From [Anoxybacillus] calidus (lineage in GTDB: Bacteria; Bacillota; Bacilli; Bacillales; Anoxybacillaceae): a stretch of DNA of 64,000 bases. Shown here one piece after another: positions 1 to 7,581 of the stretch; position 1 is the stretch's first letter; each line of letters begins with the position of its first letter. The DNA lies in the NCBI RefSeq assembly GCF_013760845.1, contig NZ_JACDUU010000009.1:60576-124575 (forward strand), given 5' to 3'. The notes under the pieces are model-generated. The model searched no databases, had not been told where the DNA came from, and worked only from the letters and a program-made list of their open reading frames with translations. Position numbers and translations under genes: made by a program.

Positions 1-60
1 GACCGTATCAGCAATAACACCATCCATATCAAAAATGACTGCCTTTAGGCTTTTATTCAT
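1..60 (-). CDS. Beta-phosphoglucomutase-like HAD phosphatase, 5' end only
   Basis: The minus strand starting at position 60 reads ATG and then 20 uninterrupted codons that run off the window edge. The peptide is MNKSLKAVIFDMDGVIADTV. The DxDGV motif preceded by hydrophobic residues is HAD motif I, in which the first Asp is the phosphorylated nucleophile; the GVIADT context is typical of beta-phosphoglucomutase (PgmB), which interconverts beta-glucose 1-phosphate and 6-phosphate in maltose or trehalose phosphorolysis. Other HAD mutases and phosphatases start similarly, so the precise substrate is inference from 20 residues. The gene lies downstream of trmH on the same strand, 127 bases away. 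Confidence 0.6.
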   Translation of the reverse strand, partial: MNKSLKAVIFDMDGVIADTV

Positions 61-88
61 TGCCCATCACACGTCCTTTTTACTCAGG

Positions 89-131
89 AAGAGGTTGTCT
101 TATCACATTTTTTCTCTGAAAACAACCTCTT
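89..131. repeat. Imperfect hairpin between trmH and the HAD gene
   Basis: Ten-base perfect arms AAGAGGTTGT (89-98) and ACAACCTCTT (122-131) enclose a 23-base AT-rich loop. It lies just after the trmH stop on the minus strand and before the next gene. No clean U-tract follows either arm, so a terminator role is only possible. It could also be a regulatory stem for the downstream sugar-phosphate gene. Confidence 0.4.
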
Positions 132-187
132 TCCGCGTTTTAAAAGATCAATGGCTTTCTTGCATAACACATCGATGTCAAACAACC

Positions 188-919
188 TTAGGAAATAACC
201 CCTGTCTCAATCATCTTTCTTACTCTTGGATTCAGCGTATCCATCATCCATTTTTCATAAATCTCTTTTTTCTCCTCGAGCGTTAAATAATAACGCTCGC
301 CTGCGATTTTTCTCGCCCGTTCCGTTACATCGTATAAGCTTAGAGCAGCGGCAACTGAAATATTAAAGCTTTGGACAAATCCTTGCATCGGAATAATAAA
401 TTTCCCATCTGCCAAACGAATCGCTTCTTCAGAAACTCCCGAATGCTCATTGCCAAATAAAAGAGCCGTCGGTTTTGACAAATCGATTTCTTGAAGAGGA
501 ATCGTTCCCTCACCGAGGTAACTGGCAAATACTTGATATCCCCTTGCTTGCAGGTCTTTGATTGCTGTTTCGATATCCGGCTTTTGATGCACTGTTAACC
601 ATTTATCCGCATTGCGGGTGACAAACTTATTTGGTCGAAACGGTGCCTTTCCTGTTACGACAAATACGTCTTGCAATCCAAATGCTTCGGCTGTACGCAA
701 TACAGCTGATTGATTATGAGGGTCGTCGACTCCTTCTGTCAAAACGGTAATATAGCGGGTACGCCGGTTTAATACATCATACATCCGCTTTAGCCGCTCA
801 GGAACAATCATTTCCCAGACAATACGGTTTTCCTCTGTTAACAACCCTTCTGCTTTTAATTTTTCAATAAAAGCTTTCGCTTCCTCAGCCGACATCTTTA
901 CAGCCAAATGATCCTCCAT
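188..919 (-). CDS. trmH: TrmH-family tRNA/rRNA 2'-O-ribose methyltransferase
   Basis: A 243-residue SPOUT-class RNA methyltransferase. All three TrmH motifs are visible: motif 1 HNQSAVLRTAEA at residues 68-79 with the conserved Arg75, motif 2 GNEHSG at 156-161, and motif 3 FNISVA at 185-190, which together form the knotted SAM site. The family methylates the ribose of a guanosine, classically G18 in the tRNA D-loop, using S-adenosylmethionine. The sequence resembles E. coli TrmH throughout, including the C-terminal extension after the knot, so tRNA Gm18 is the most likely target; an rRNA target cannot be excluded. The start at 919 has a strong AGGAGG-rich ribosome site just upstream. It is monocistronic, with a degraded ABC gene on its upstream side. 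Confidence 0.85.
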   Translation of the reverse strand: MEDHLAVKMSAEEAKAFIEKLKAEGLLTEENRIVWEMIVPERLKRMYDVLNRRTRYITVLTEGVDDPHNQSAVLRTAEAFGLQDVFVVTGKAPFRPNKFVTRNADKWLTVHQKPDIETAIKDLQARGYQVFASYLGEGTIPLQEIDLSKPTALLFGNEHSGVSEEAIRLADGKFIIPMQGFVQSFNISVAAALSLYDVTERARKIAGERYYLTLEEKKEIYEKWMMDTLNPRVRKMIETGVIS

Positions 920-968
920 CTCTTTCTCCTCCTTCCTCCTGCAAAAATCGTTATATCGTACAAACTTT

Positions 969-1253
969 TTACCGATATCGTTTTAGAACGAGTTTCATTT
1001 TACATGATTTATCTTTGCTGTACAAACTACAATCATTTACTGCGGATCCATAGCTATCTAAAACAAAAATATTATTTTCCCCGATAAAATGAGCGACAAA
1101 TACGTTTCGCGGCCGATAATCTATTTCTTGCGGTGTGCCAATTTCTTCAATTTTTCCTTTATTTAAAATGACAATTTGATCTGATTTTTTACCATACTTG
1201 ATGAAAACATTTTTTGTAAATTTTTTAAATAATTTTGATGTATTAGGATCCAT
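969..1253 (-). pseudogene. Remnant of a PotA-type ABC transporter ATPase
   Basis: The 94-codon frame matches an ABC ATPase only in residues about 24-63: a segment reading [19 protein letters not shown] followed by [18 protein letters not shown]. That is the region after the H-loop of spermidine/putrescine, phosphonate or thiamine importers (normally DRIAVMNKGKIEQIGTP.. then RP.N.FVA.FIGE.N). Walker A, the signature motif and Walker B are all absent, and both flanks are unrelated AT-rich sequence. I see no remaining partner genes. This is a decayed fragment; translation is unlikely. Confidence 0.65.
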
Positions 1254-1389
1254 TAGGAAATGACATCTACATCATTTTAAAGTCCCGTTGCATCTATCGT
1301 TAATTGATGTTCGCCTTAACTTTATGGAACAAAATCGTATTGAACAGAATATAATACCACGCATTTTCTTACTGAGGAGGTATAAAGAA

Positions 1390-2064
1390 ATGATCGAAAA
1401 CAAAGGTGACTTGAAGCCCTTAACGATTGGCGAACCATTTCCAGAAGTAACCATTCATACAACGCTCGGCCAAAAAACGATTCCTGTCGATTATAAAGGA
1501 CGCTGGTTCATCCTTTTTAGCCATCCTGGCGATTTTACACCTGTTTGTACAACAGAATTTATTGCGTTTGAACAATGGAAAGATTCATTTCATAAGATGA
1601 ATACCGATTTAATTGGTTTATCGATTGATCAAGTATTTTCCCATATTAAATGGATTGAATGGATTAAAGAGAAAACAGGCGTGCAAATTACATTTCCAAT
1701 TATTGCCGATCCACTAGGAGAACTCGCTAAAATGTTAGGTATGATTCATCCTTACAAAGGGACAAGAACGGTACGAGGAGTGTTTATCATTGATGATAAA
1801 GGCATTATCAGACAAATGCTGTATTATCCTCAAGAGGTTGGACGAAATATTGCGGAGATTTGGCGTTCTGTTCATGCTTTGCAAACAGCAAGTTTATATC
1901 ATGTAGCAACACCGGAAAATTGGCCAAATAATAGTTTCATTGGCAGCAATGTTATTTTGCCGCCGGCTGACACGATCGATAAAGCGAAAAAACGTTATGA
2001 ACAACAAAAACAAGGACAAATTCAATGTCTAGACTGGTGGTTCTGTTACAAAAAACTATTTTAG
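1390..2064 (+). CDS. Prx6-family peroxiredoxin, archaeal-type with C-terminal cysteine pair
   Basis: A 224-residue thiol peroxidase that reduces H2O2 and organic hydroperoxides. The peroxidatic site PGDFTPVC ends at Cys53 (the Pro-x3-Thr-x2-Cys signature), and the long C-terminal domain is characteristic of Prx6. The C-terminus carries CLDWWFC, with Cys213 and Cys219 six residues apart, the arrangement I recall for the archaeal Aeropyrum-type enzyme, where one of the pair resolves the sulfenate. It is therefore probably a 2-Cys rather than 1-Cys enzyme (inference). I chose the ATG at 1390, preceded by GAGGAGGT, over upstream in-frame starts that lack a ribosome site. A TATAAT at 1350-1355 may be the -10 element. 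The gene stands alone and is followed by a terminator. Confidence 0.88.
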   Translation: MIENKGDLKPLTIGEPFPEVTIHTTLGQKTIPVDYKGRWFILFSHPGDFTPVCTTEFIAFEQWKDSFHKMNTDLIGLSIDQVFSHIKWIEWIKEKTGVQITFPIIADPLGELAKMLGMIHPYKGTRTVRGVFIIDDKGIIRQMLYYPQEVGRNIAEIWRSVHALQTASLYHVATPENWPNNSFIGSNVILPPADTIDKAKKRYEQQKQGQIQCLDWWFCYKKLF

Positions 2065-2074
2065 TTCTCTAAGT

Positions 2075-2107
2075 AAGGTGTCTCTAAATATGGGAACGCC
2101 TTTTTTT
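2075..2107 (+). terminator. Rho-independent terminator of the peroxiredoxin gene
   Basis: Arms AAGGTGT and ACGCCTT, extended by CTC/GGG pairs, close a short AT loop and are followed by seven T residues. It lies 11 bases after the stop codon. Confidence 0.75.
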
Positions 2108-2273
2108 GTTCCTTCTAAATTATATACGCGCAATAATAACCAATATTTTTTATTTTTTGTAAATATTTTATTATAAAAATTATTTACAATTACATTCATT
2201 TTATATATATTAAAAACAAATACTTTATTTACAGATAAAATCATTAAAATATCTGTTTATTTTTAGAATCAAA

Positions 2274-2289
2274 ATGTAAGCGCTTTTAT
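2274..2289. promoter_or_regulatory. cre-like CcpA operator upstream of the permease
   Basis: ATGTAAGCGCTTTTAT matches the catabolite-responsive-element consensus WTGNAANCGNWNNCW at all positions but one (T in place of the late C). It lies about 55 bases upstream of the permease start in an AT-rich region, where CcpA binding would be expected to repress. The functional role is inference from the sequence match. Confidence 0.45.
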
Positions 2290-2342
2290 TTTATTATTTT
2301 TATAATTTTTAAAAAATAATGTTTCTCAAGGGAGGAAGGTTT

Positions 2343-3743
2343 ATGGGAAATAATAAACCTGAAAAAGAGTTACATCGGGGGTTAGAGGAAAGACACATTA
2401 CTCTTATGTCCCTTGGTGCAGCAATCGGGGTTGGATTATTTCTTGGTTCCGCTTCTACCATTAAATTGGCAGGGCCATCCATTCTTTTGGCGTATGCAAT
2501 CGGCGGAGCCGTCATGTTTTTGATTATGCGCGCGCTTGGTGAAATGGCGATTGAAAACCCTGTCGCTGGCTCCTTCAGCCGTTATGCGCGTAACTATTTA
2601 GGTCCTTTAGCAGGTTATTTAACCGGTTGGAACTATTGGTTTTTATGGGTTGTTACGTGTATGGCGGAGATTACAGCAACTGGAATTTACATGCAATATT
2701 GGTTTCCGGAAACTCCGCAATGGATTTGGGCATTAGCGGCACTAGTGATTATGACAGCAGTAAACTTCCTTGCCGTCAAAGCCTATGGAGAGCTCGAGTT
2801 TTGGTTTGCCCTTATTAAAATTGTAACGATTGTCTTTATGATTTTAGTCGGCCTTGGCATGATTATTTTTGGTTTTGGCAACGGCGGCGTTGCAACTGGA
2901 ATCAGCAATCTTTGGAAGCATGGCGGATTTTTCCCGAACGGAATTACTGGTGTGTTAATGTCTTTACAAATGGTGATGTTTGCTTATTTAGGCATTGAGA
3001 TGATCGGGGTGACAGCCGGCGAAGTAAAAAATCCGCAAAAATCATTAACACGTGCGATTGACTCTGTCTTTTGGCGAATCTTAATTTTCTATGTCGGTGC
3101 TTTATTCGTGATCATGTCCATCTATCCGTGGACTGAAATTGGAGAAAAAGGAAGCCCGTTCGTATTAACGTTTGAAAAAATCGGTATTCCTGCCGCTGCG
3201 GGAATCATTAACTTCGTTGTCTTAACAGCGGCATTGTCTTCGTGCAACAGCGGTATTTTCAGCACGGGACGCATGTTATTTAACTTAGCGCAACAAGGGG
3301 AAGCTCCAAAAAAATATGCGAATTTAACAAAACGCGGCGTACCTGGTACAGCGATTTTAGTGTCCGCAGCTGCGTTGCTCATTGGCGTTGGTTTGAACTA
3401 TGTCGTTCCTGCAAAAGTATTTACATGGGTAACGAGTATCGCAACATTCGGTGCCGTCTGGACTTGGGCCGTCATTTTACTATCACAAATTCGTTTCCGT
3501 AAAAGCTTAAGTCCTGAACAACAAAAACAGTTGAAATTCAAAATGCCTTTCTTCCCTTACAGTTCTTATATCGCGCTTGCCTTTTTAATCGGCGTCATCG
3601 GGTTGATGGCATACTTCCCTGATACACGAATTGCTTTAATTGTCGGTCCGATTTGGTATGCGATCTTGATTGCATTCTACTACGGCAAAGGATTCCATAA
3701 GCGAAATAAAGAAACTACTGCAGAAAGCAAACAAGTCATCTAA
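2343..3743 (+). CDS. APC-family (AAT type) amino-acid permease
   Basis: A 466-residue integral membrane protein with about 12 hydrophobic segments. The N-terminus LHRGLEERHITLMSLGAAIGVGLFLGSA is the amino-acid transporter hallmark: the GxGLF unwound helix that binds the substrate alpha-amino and carboxyl groups. The later segments LGEMAIENPVAGSFSRYA and MFAYLGIEMIGVTAGEVKNP are typical of GABA, proline, alanine and aromatic permeases of Bacillaceae, which symport substrate with protons. The substrate cannot be decided by reading. The ATG at 2343 has GGGAGG seven bases upstream; the earlier in-frame ATG at 2319 lacks one. A cre-like site lies upstream and the gene ends at a large hairpin shared with the convergent liaR. 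Confidence 0.85.
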   Translation: MGNNKPEKELHRGLEERHITLMSLGAAIGVGLFLGSASTIKLAGPSILLAYAIGGAVMFLIMRALGEMAIENPVAGSFSRYARNYLGPLAGYLTGWNYWFLWVVTCMAEITATGIYMQYWFPETPQWIWALAALVIMTAVNFLAVKAYGELEFWFALIKIVTIVFMILVGLGMIIFGFGNGGVATGISNLWKHGGFFPNGITGVLMSLQMVMFAYLGIEMIGVTAGEVKNPQKSLTRAIDSVFWRILIFYVGALFVIMSIYPWTEIGEKGSPFVLTFEKIGIPAAAGIINFVVLTAALSSCNSGIFSTGRMLFNLAQQGEAPKKYANLTKRGVPGTAILVSAAALLIGVGLNYVVPAKVFTWVTSIATFGAVWTWAVILLSQIRFRKSLSPEQQKQLKFKMPFFPYSSYIALAFLIGVIGLMAYFPDTRIALIVGPIWYAILIAFYYGKGFHKRNKETTAESKQVI

Positions 3744-3746
3744 TGA

Positions 3747-3840
3747 AAAGAGGCTGCCCTAAAAGTGTCTGAACATGCACAACTCATGACCTATTGTGAT
3801 TGCGAGTTCTGACACTTTGCCTTAGGGCGAGCCTCTTCTT
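3747..3840. repeat. Dispersed palindromic element, copy A (bidirectional terminator)
   Basis: A long imperfect hairpin. The left arm reads AAGAGGCTGCCCTAA then AAGTGTCTGAAC; the right arm is its near-perfect inverse (GTTCTGACACTTTG, CCTTAGGGCGAGCCTCTT). The 30-base centre is unpaired. It sits between the converging permease and liaR and probably terminates both. It shares the AGTGTC/GACACT core and the GGCTG..AGCC ends with copies near 15.5 and 62.5 kb. Confidence 0.7.
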
Positions 3841-3843
3841 AAT

Positions 3844-4476
3844 TTATTTTACTAAAGAGTGCTTAAACGCATAGATGACTGCTTGAGTGCGGTCTTGGAC
3901 TCCAAGTTTACTTAATATATTGCTGACGTGAACTTTGACCGTTTTTAACGCAATAAACAATTCATCAGCAATTTCTTGGTTTGTCTTTCCTTGAGCCATC
4001 AACAACAAAACTTCCATTTCCCGATTCGTTAATTCCTCATGAGGAAGACGCTCCTCTTTCTTACGCATTTTCGCCATCATCTTGTTCGTTACTTCCGGTT
4101 CTAAAACCGATTGACCGTAATAGGTGGCGCGAATGGCATTGGCGATTTCGTTAGCCTTTGACGTTTTTAGCATATAGCTGGTTGCTCCTACTTCCAATGC
4201 CGGGTACACTTTTTCATCATCAAGAAAGCTTGTTACAATGATGATTTTTGCTTCCGGCCATTCTTGAATAATTTTCTTCGTCGCTTCAATGCCGTCCATT
4301 TCCGGCATGACCAAATCCATTAAGATGATATCAGGGCGCAAGTTTAAAGCCAGTTCTACTGCCTTTTTTCCATTATCCGCCTCACCGACAATCTCGATGT
4401 CCGGCTGGGAAGACAAAAAGGCGGATACACCGATTCTTACCATTTCATGATCATCAACAAACAGCACTTTAATCAT
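3844..4476 (-). CDS. liaR: NarL-type response regulator LiaR
   Basis: A 210-residue two-component regulator. The receiver domain occupies residues 1-120 with the acidic pocket at Asp8/Asp9 and phospho-acceptor Asp54 ([12 protein letters not shown]); the LuxR-type helix-turn-helix lies at about 147-205 ([22 protein letters not shown]). In B. subtilis LiaR is phosphorylated by LiaS when lipid-II-cycle antibiotics stress the envelope, and it activates liaIH. It is the last gene of the liaI-liaH-liaF-liaS-liaR run, and starts 12 bases after liaS stops. Its 3' end abuts palindromic copy A, which probably terminates the transcript. Assignment rests on both sequence and gene order. Confidence 0.9.
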   Translation of the reverse strand: MIKVLFVDDHEMVRIGVSAFLSSQPDIEIVGEADNGKKAVELALNLRPDIILMDLVMPEMDGIEATKKIIQEWPEAKIIIVTSFLDDEKVYPALEVGATSYMLKTSKANEIANAIRATYYGQSVLEPEVTNKMMAKMRKKEERLPHEELTNREMEVLLLMAQGKTNQEIADELFIALKTVKVHVSNILSKLGVQDRTQAVIYAFKHSLVK

Positions 4477-4488
4477 TGTCCTCCCCCT

Positions 4489-5520
4489 CTAATCTAACGA
4501 CAGCAGCGGAACTCGCACTTCCAAGCGCGTCCCTTGATTCGGTACGCTGACAATTTGCAACGTTCCGCCAATTTCTACGGCACGCTCGTGCATATTTTGT
4601 AATCCATATGATCCCGTCTTTGTTTTTTCAACATCAAATCCAATTCCATCGTCTACAACACGCAAAATAACAAGGTTGCCACGCTTCACTAATAACACTT
4701 CGAGCGTTGTCGCTTTCGCATGACGAAGCGTATTGGAAACAGACTCCTGCAAAATGCGAAATAAATGATCTTCGATTCCTTTATCAAGCGAAAAATGTTC
4801 AATTTTCCATTGAATCTTCATTGGGACTTTCTGCTGTAACTCGAGTAACAGCTCTTGAATTCCTTCCTGCAGCGACTTTCCTTTTAAGGCAACAGGACGA
4901 AGATGTAAGAGAAGCGCCCGCATTTCGAGCTGTGATTGATGAATCATCTCTTCGACTAATTTGAGTTGTTTTGCTTGTATATTGTCAGAACATGTTTGTG
5001 CCTCATTGATGGCAGATATCAGCATTGAAGCCGCAAACAACTGCTGGCTAACGGAATCATGAAGCTCACGGGCTAAACGATGACGTTCTTGGGAAACAAT
5101 CTCTTGAATGCGCTTTTCTTGTTCTTCTGCTTTCTCACTCGCAAGCTTTTGCGACAGCTTTGTCTGTTCAGCAAGATGCTTTTGAATTTTTCCAATGCGT
5201 GCGTTAATCAATTCCAATTCTTTCAAACGCAACGGCTCGTTTATTTCAGCTTGCTGCCCTTGCTCGATTTGCCTTAACCCATCTTCTACAATGCGCAGCT
5301 GTTTTTTCCAAAAAAGACCAGAAATAACTCCAAAGACGATACCAATAAATACACTCATACCGGAAACAAAAATAATAAATGGAACATCTATCATCTCTTG
5401 TTCCCATAATAAAGACCAGTCTGATAAAGGAAATACGACAAAAAACGTTGTCATCACAAAAAGAAACACGAAAAAAGCGAGACTTGCACCAATAACGATT
5501 TGCCGCTGCAGTATGTTCAT
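4489..5520 (-). CDS. liaS: Sensor histidine kinase LiaS
   Basis: A 343-residue membrane kinase with two N-terminal transmembrane helices (about 8-30 and 47-70) enclosing a very short extracytoplasmic loop, so it is an intramembrane-sensing kinase. A HAMP-like linker and coiled coil follow. The HisKA_3 motif ERHRLARELHDSVSQQ places the phosphorylated His at 154, and an HATPase domain with DDGIGFD and GSYGLQNMHERA finishes the protein. In the Lia system LiaF keeps LiaS inactive until cell-wall stress. The start overlaps the liaF stop by four bases, indicating translational coupling. Confidence 0.92.
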   Translation of the reverse strand: MNILQRQIVIGASLAFFVFLFVMTTFFVVFPLSDWSLLWEQEMIDVPFIIFVSGMSVFIGIVFGVISGLFWKKQLRIVEDGLRQIEQGQQAEINEPLRLKELELINARIGKIQKHLAEQTKLSQKLASEKAEEQEKRIQEIVSQERHRLARELHDSVSQQLFAASMLISAINEAQTCSDNIQAKQLKLVEEMIHQSQLEMRALLLHLRPVALKGKSLQEGIQELLLELQQKVPMKIQWKIEHFSLDKGIEDHLFRILQESVSNTLRHAKATTLEVLLVKRGNLVILRVVDDGIGFDVEKTKTGSYGLQNMHERAVEIGGTLQIVSVPNQGTRLEVRVPLLSLD

Positions 5521-6251
5521 CTTCGTTTCACCTCTAAGTTTCCGATCATCATAGAGGTGATAATTTTAATTTTTTGTGCCGCACTTTCATATCCTGCCGT
5601 TTGGAAATGAAGTGTTTCGTTCCATACTTTCATTTCGCTGTGCTCGAAGATTGCGACAGAACCAGCAATAACCGAATGATGAACACTCACTTCAATCTCA
5701 TAAGGTACAATAATTTGAATGTTTCCGAGAATATTGCGAATCACGATAACAGCTTCACCTTTAGGAAGCAACGTATAACTTAAATCAATAATCGTATCGC
5801 CAATACCCGTTTGAACGTTTACATCGTTCCATTCATATATATGTTCCGGTGTCTTTTGACTCCCGAACCAGACATTTTTCAATAGTGGTTTTCTTCTCAG
5901 AAGAGATTCTCCTGTTTGAATCTTCTCAGCCTCTTGAATGGCTGGAGTGATATACGTTGGTTTTTGTTTTGAGCGGACAAATTGAACAATCATATACATA
6001 AGATAAACAAACAACAAAAATCGAAATGCCATCATATGAAAAACTAAAATCATTAAGCTGATGACACCAAACCAGAACAGAACTGTCCCAGATGTTCGCG
6101 GCATCCGCTTCCGGCCTATATAAATACAGCCAATCGCAATCACCAGGAAGAAAATGGCACCTCCATGAAAAAACAATAGCTCTCCTAAGAAAAGAATCAC
6201 TCCGATAAAAAGAACCCAACTTATAAAATCCTTTTTCAGTTGATCGACCAT
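5517..6251 (-). CDS. liaF: LiaF inhibitor of the LiaRS system
   Basis: A 244-residue protein with three to four hydrophobic helices in residues 10-95 and a soluble C-terminal domain (about 120-244) of the cell-wall-active-antibiotics-response type: NVWFGSQKTPEHIYEWNDVNVQTGIGDTIIDLS, with NILGNIQIIVPYEIEV following. In B. subtilis LiaF holds LiaS in the off state. It lies directly upstream of liaS with a four-base overlap and about 100 bases downstream of liaH. No liaG gene is present between liaH and liaF, unlike B. subtilis. Confidence 0.88.
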   Translation of the reverse strand: MVDQLKKDFISWVLFIGVILFLGELLFFHGGAIFFLVIAIGCIYIGRKRMPRTSGTVLFWFGVISLMILVFHMMAFRFLLFVYLMYMIVQFVRSKQKPTYITPAIQEAEKIQTGESLLRRKPLLKNVWFGSQKTPEHIYEWNDVNVQTGIGDTIIDLSYTLLPKGEAVIVIRNILGNIQIIVPYEIEVSVHHSVIAGSVAIFEHSEMKVWNETLHFQTAGYESAAQKIKIITSMMIGNLEVKRR

Positions 6252-6352
6252 GAGAGGTGCCTCCTTTCCTCCGATTGATTCGTTTTCTTATATTACGAAA
6301 TACACAGAAAAAGGCGCAGAGATCTACGCCCTTTTAGGATACCACGTTTATA

Positions 6353-7000
6353 TTAAGAATTTGAATGAGTTTCTTGTTTTTTTAATTCCTTTTCCAATTG
6401 AGCAATGCGGGCATCAATCGTGCTGGAATAATAAGCCGAGCTGACTTGCTGCTCTAATCGTTCAAGGTATTGCTCAATTTCGACAAAACGAGAAAAAGGT
6501 TTGTTTCCGTATAGGTCTTGTTCCAATACTTTGTTTATTCGATAATAAGCGCGTGCTACATTTTCCCTCCCCATTAGCTCCATACGTTTAATATGCATAT
6601 CTTTCAATTTATGTTTCATCTCTTCATATTTGCGCTCTAATTCTTCAAGCTGATGTAGCGCTTGATCAAGAGATTGTTTTAATCTTGAAGCGCGTTCTTC
6701 ATATTTCATTTGTTCTTGAACAGCAAATTCATATAGTTCTGTCTCCCCCGCTTGCGAAGCAATTTGTGCTTGGTGCTTACGTTTCTCCGCAAGTTCTTGT
6801 GCGTGATAGTATTCACGTGTAAGCTCTTCCTTCAATAAATACTGGCGCTCAACAAGCTTTCGCACCTTTTCGACTTCCTGTTCGCATTGACGTAAATATT
6901 CATTTAATAAAGCGATTGGATTTTGTCGTTCTTTTTGCTCAAGTATATCATGTAAATCAGCCATGATGACATTTTTAATACGTGTCAATAAGTTGCTCAT
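6353..7000 (-). CDS. liaH: PspA/IM30-family membrane-stress protein LiaH
   Basis: A 215-residue, almost wholly helical protein with long heptad-rich coiled coils and Gln/Glu/Lys-rich composition (MSNLLTRIKNVIMADLHDIL, then QALHQLEELERKYEEMKHKL). This is the ESCRT-III-like PspA/Vipp1 fold that oligomerises on damaged membrane. The position next to LiaI and LiaFSR identifies it as LiaH rather than a free-standing PspA. I chose the ATG at 7000, which has AGGAG ten bases upstream and gives the conserved amphipathic N-terminus; a longer frame would run into the upstream gene. It starts 14 bases after liaI ends. Confidence 0.88.
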   Translation of the reverse strand: MSNLLTRIKNVIMADLHDILEQKERQNPIALLNEYLRQCEQEVEKVRKLVERQYLLKEELTREYYHAQELAEKRKHQAQIASQAGETELYEFAVQEQMKYEERASRLKQSLDQALHQLEELERKYEEMKHKLKDMHIKRMELMGRENVARAYYRINKVLEQDLYGNKPFSRFVEIEQYLERLEQQVSSAYYSSTIDARIAQLEKELKKQETHSNS

Positions 7001-7014
7001 ATCTTTCACTCCTC

Positions 7015-7359
7015 TTAATAATTTCGTTTTAACTCTGCCCATTGCTTTTCAAAGTTTGTAAATGGATCGTCTACACTTCTTCTTTCTTTGTTTTCATTCC
7101 ATTTTTTGTACACGATATATAACACGTATGCCGCTACCATGCCGAGAATAGCCGGCACATTTGAAGCAGAAGCAGATAATGCAATCAGTCCAAGGACAGC
7201 CCAAAACACTTTTTTCCCAGTCGATTCTGCTTTCATAAATTGTTTAAACGAATAGTAAAGAATGATTAAACTGATTGCGAGACCAACCATCGGACCGAGG
7301 TTGGCAAGCAGCACTGCCGCTGCAATTCCGCCTGCTATAAGTAATCCGAACTTTTTCAT
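7015..7359 (-). CDS. liaI: LiaI-like small membrane protein
   Basis: A 114-residue protein with three to four hydrophobic stretches (residues 4-22, 24-40, 50-66, 68-84) and a charged cytoplasmic tail ending DPFTNFEKQWAELKRNY. Sequence similarity to B. subtilis LiaI is weak, but size, topology and position at the head of the lia operon agree; it also resembles the lmo0954-type membrane proteins found beside PspA homologues. It would act as the membrane anchor recruiting LiaH. The ribosome site AAAGGAGGG is strong. The upstream 150 bases should hold the LiaR-controlled promoter, but I cannot identify an operator with certainty. Confidence 0.65.
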   Translation of the reverse strand: MKKFGLLIAGGIAAAVLLANLGPMVGLAISLIILYYSFKQFMKAESTGKKVFWAVLGLIALSASASNVPAILGMVAAYVLYIVYKKWNENKERRSVDDPFTNFEKQWAELKRNY

Positions 7360-7515
7360 TTCCCGTTGCCCTCCTTTCTTACCTTCATCTTATCTTCAAT
7401 CTAAAATTCACATAATGAGCTCGAGCTATATTTTTATCTAAGACTTGAGACGTAATGAACCTCTCCTTCCTACACTTTGTTTAGAAGAGGAATATTTCTC
7501 GGGAAAATGTTAAAT

Positions 7516-7552
7516 GAAAAAGGGACATCTCATAAACGATGAGATATCCCTT
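7516..7552 (-). terminator. Terminator of the ATPase gene at 7582-8973
   Basis: On the minus strand AAGGGATATCTCAT, a short loop and ATGAGATGTCCCTT form a stem with one mismatch followed by TTT. It lies 30 bases after the stop. Confidence 0.75.
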
Positions 7553-7581
7553 GACAATCAACTATTCTTAGAAAAGATATG

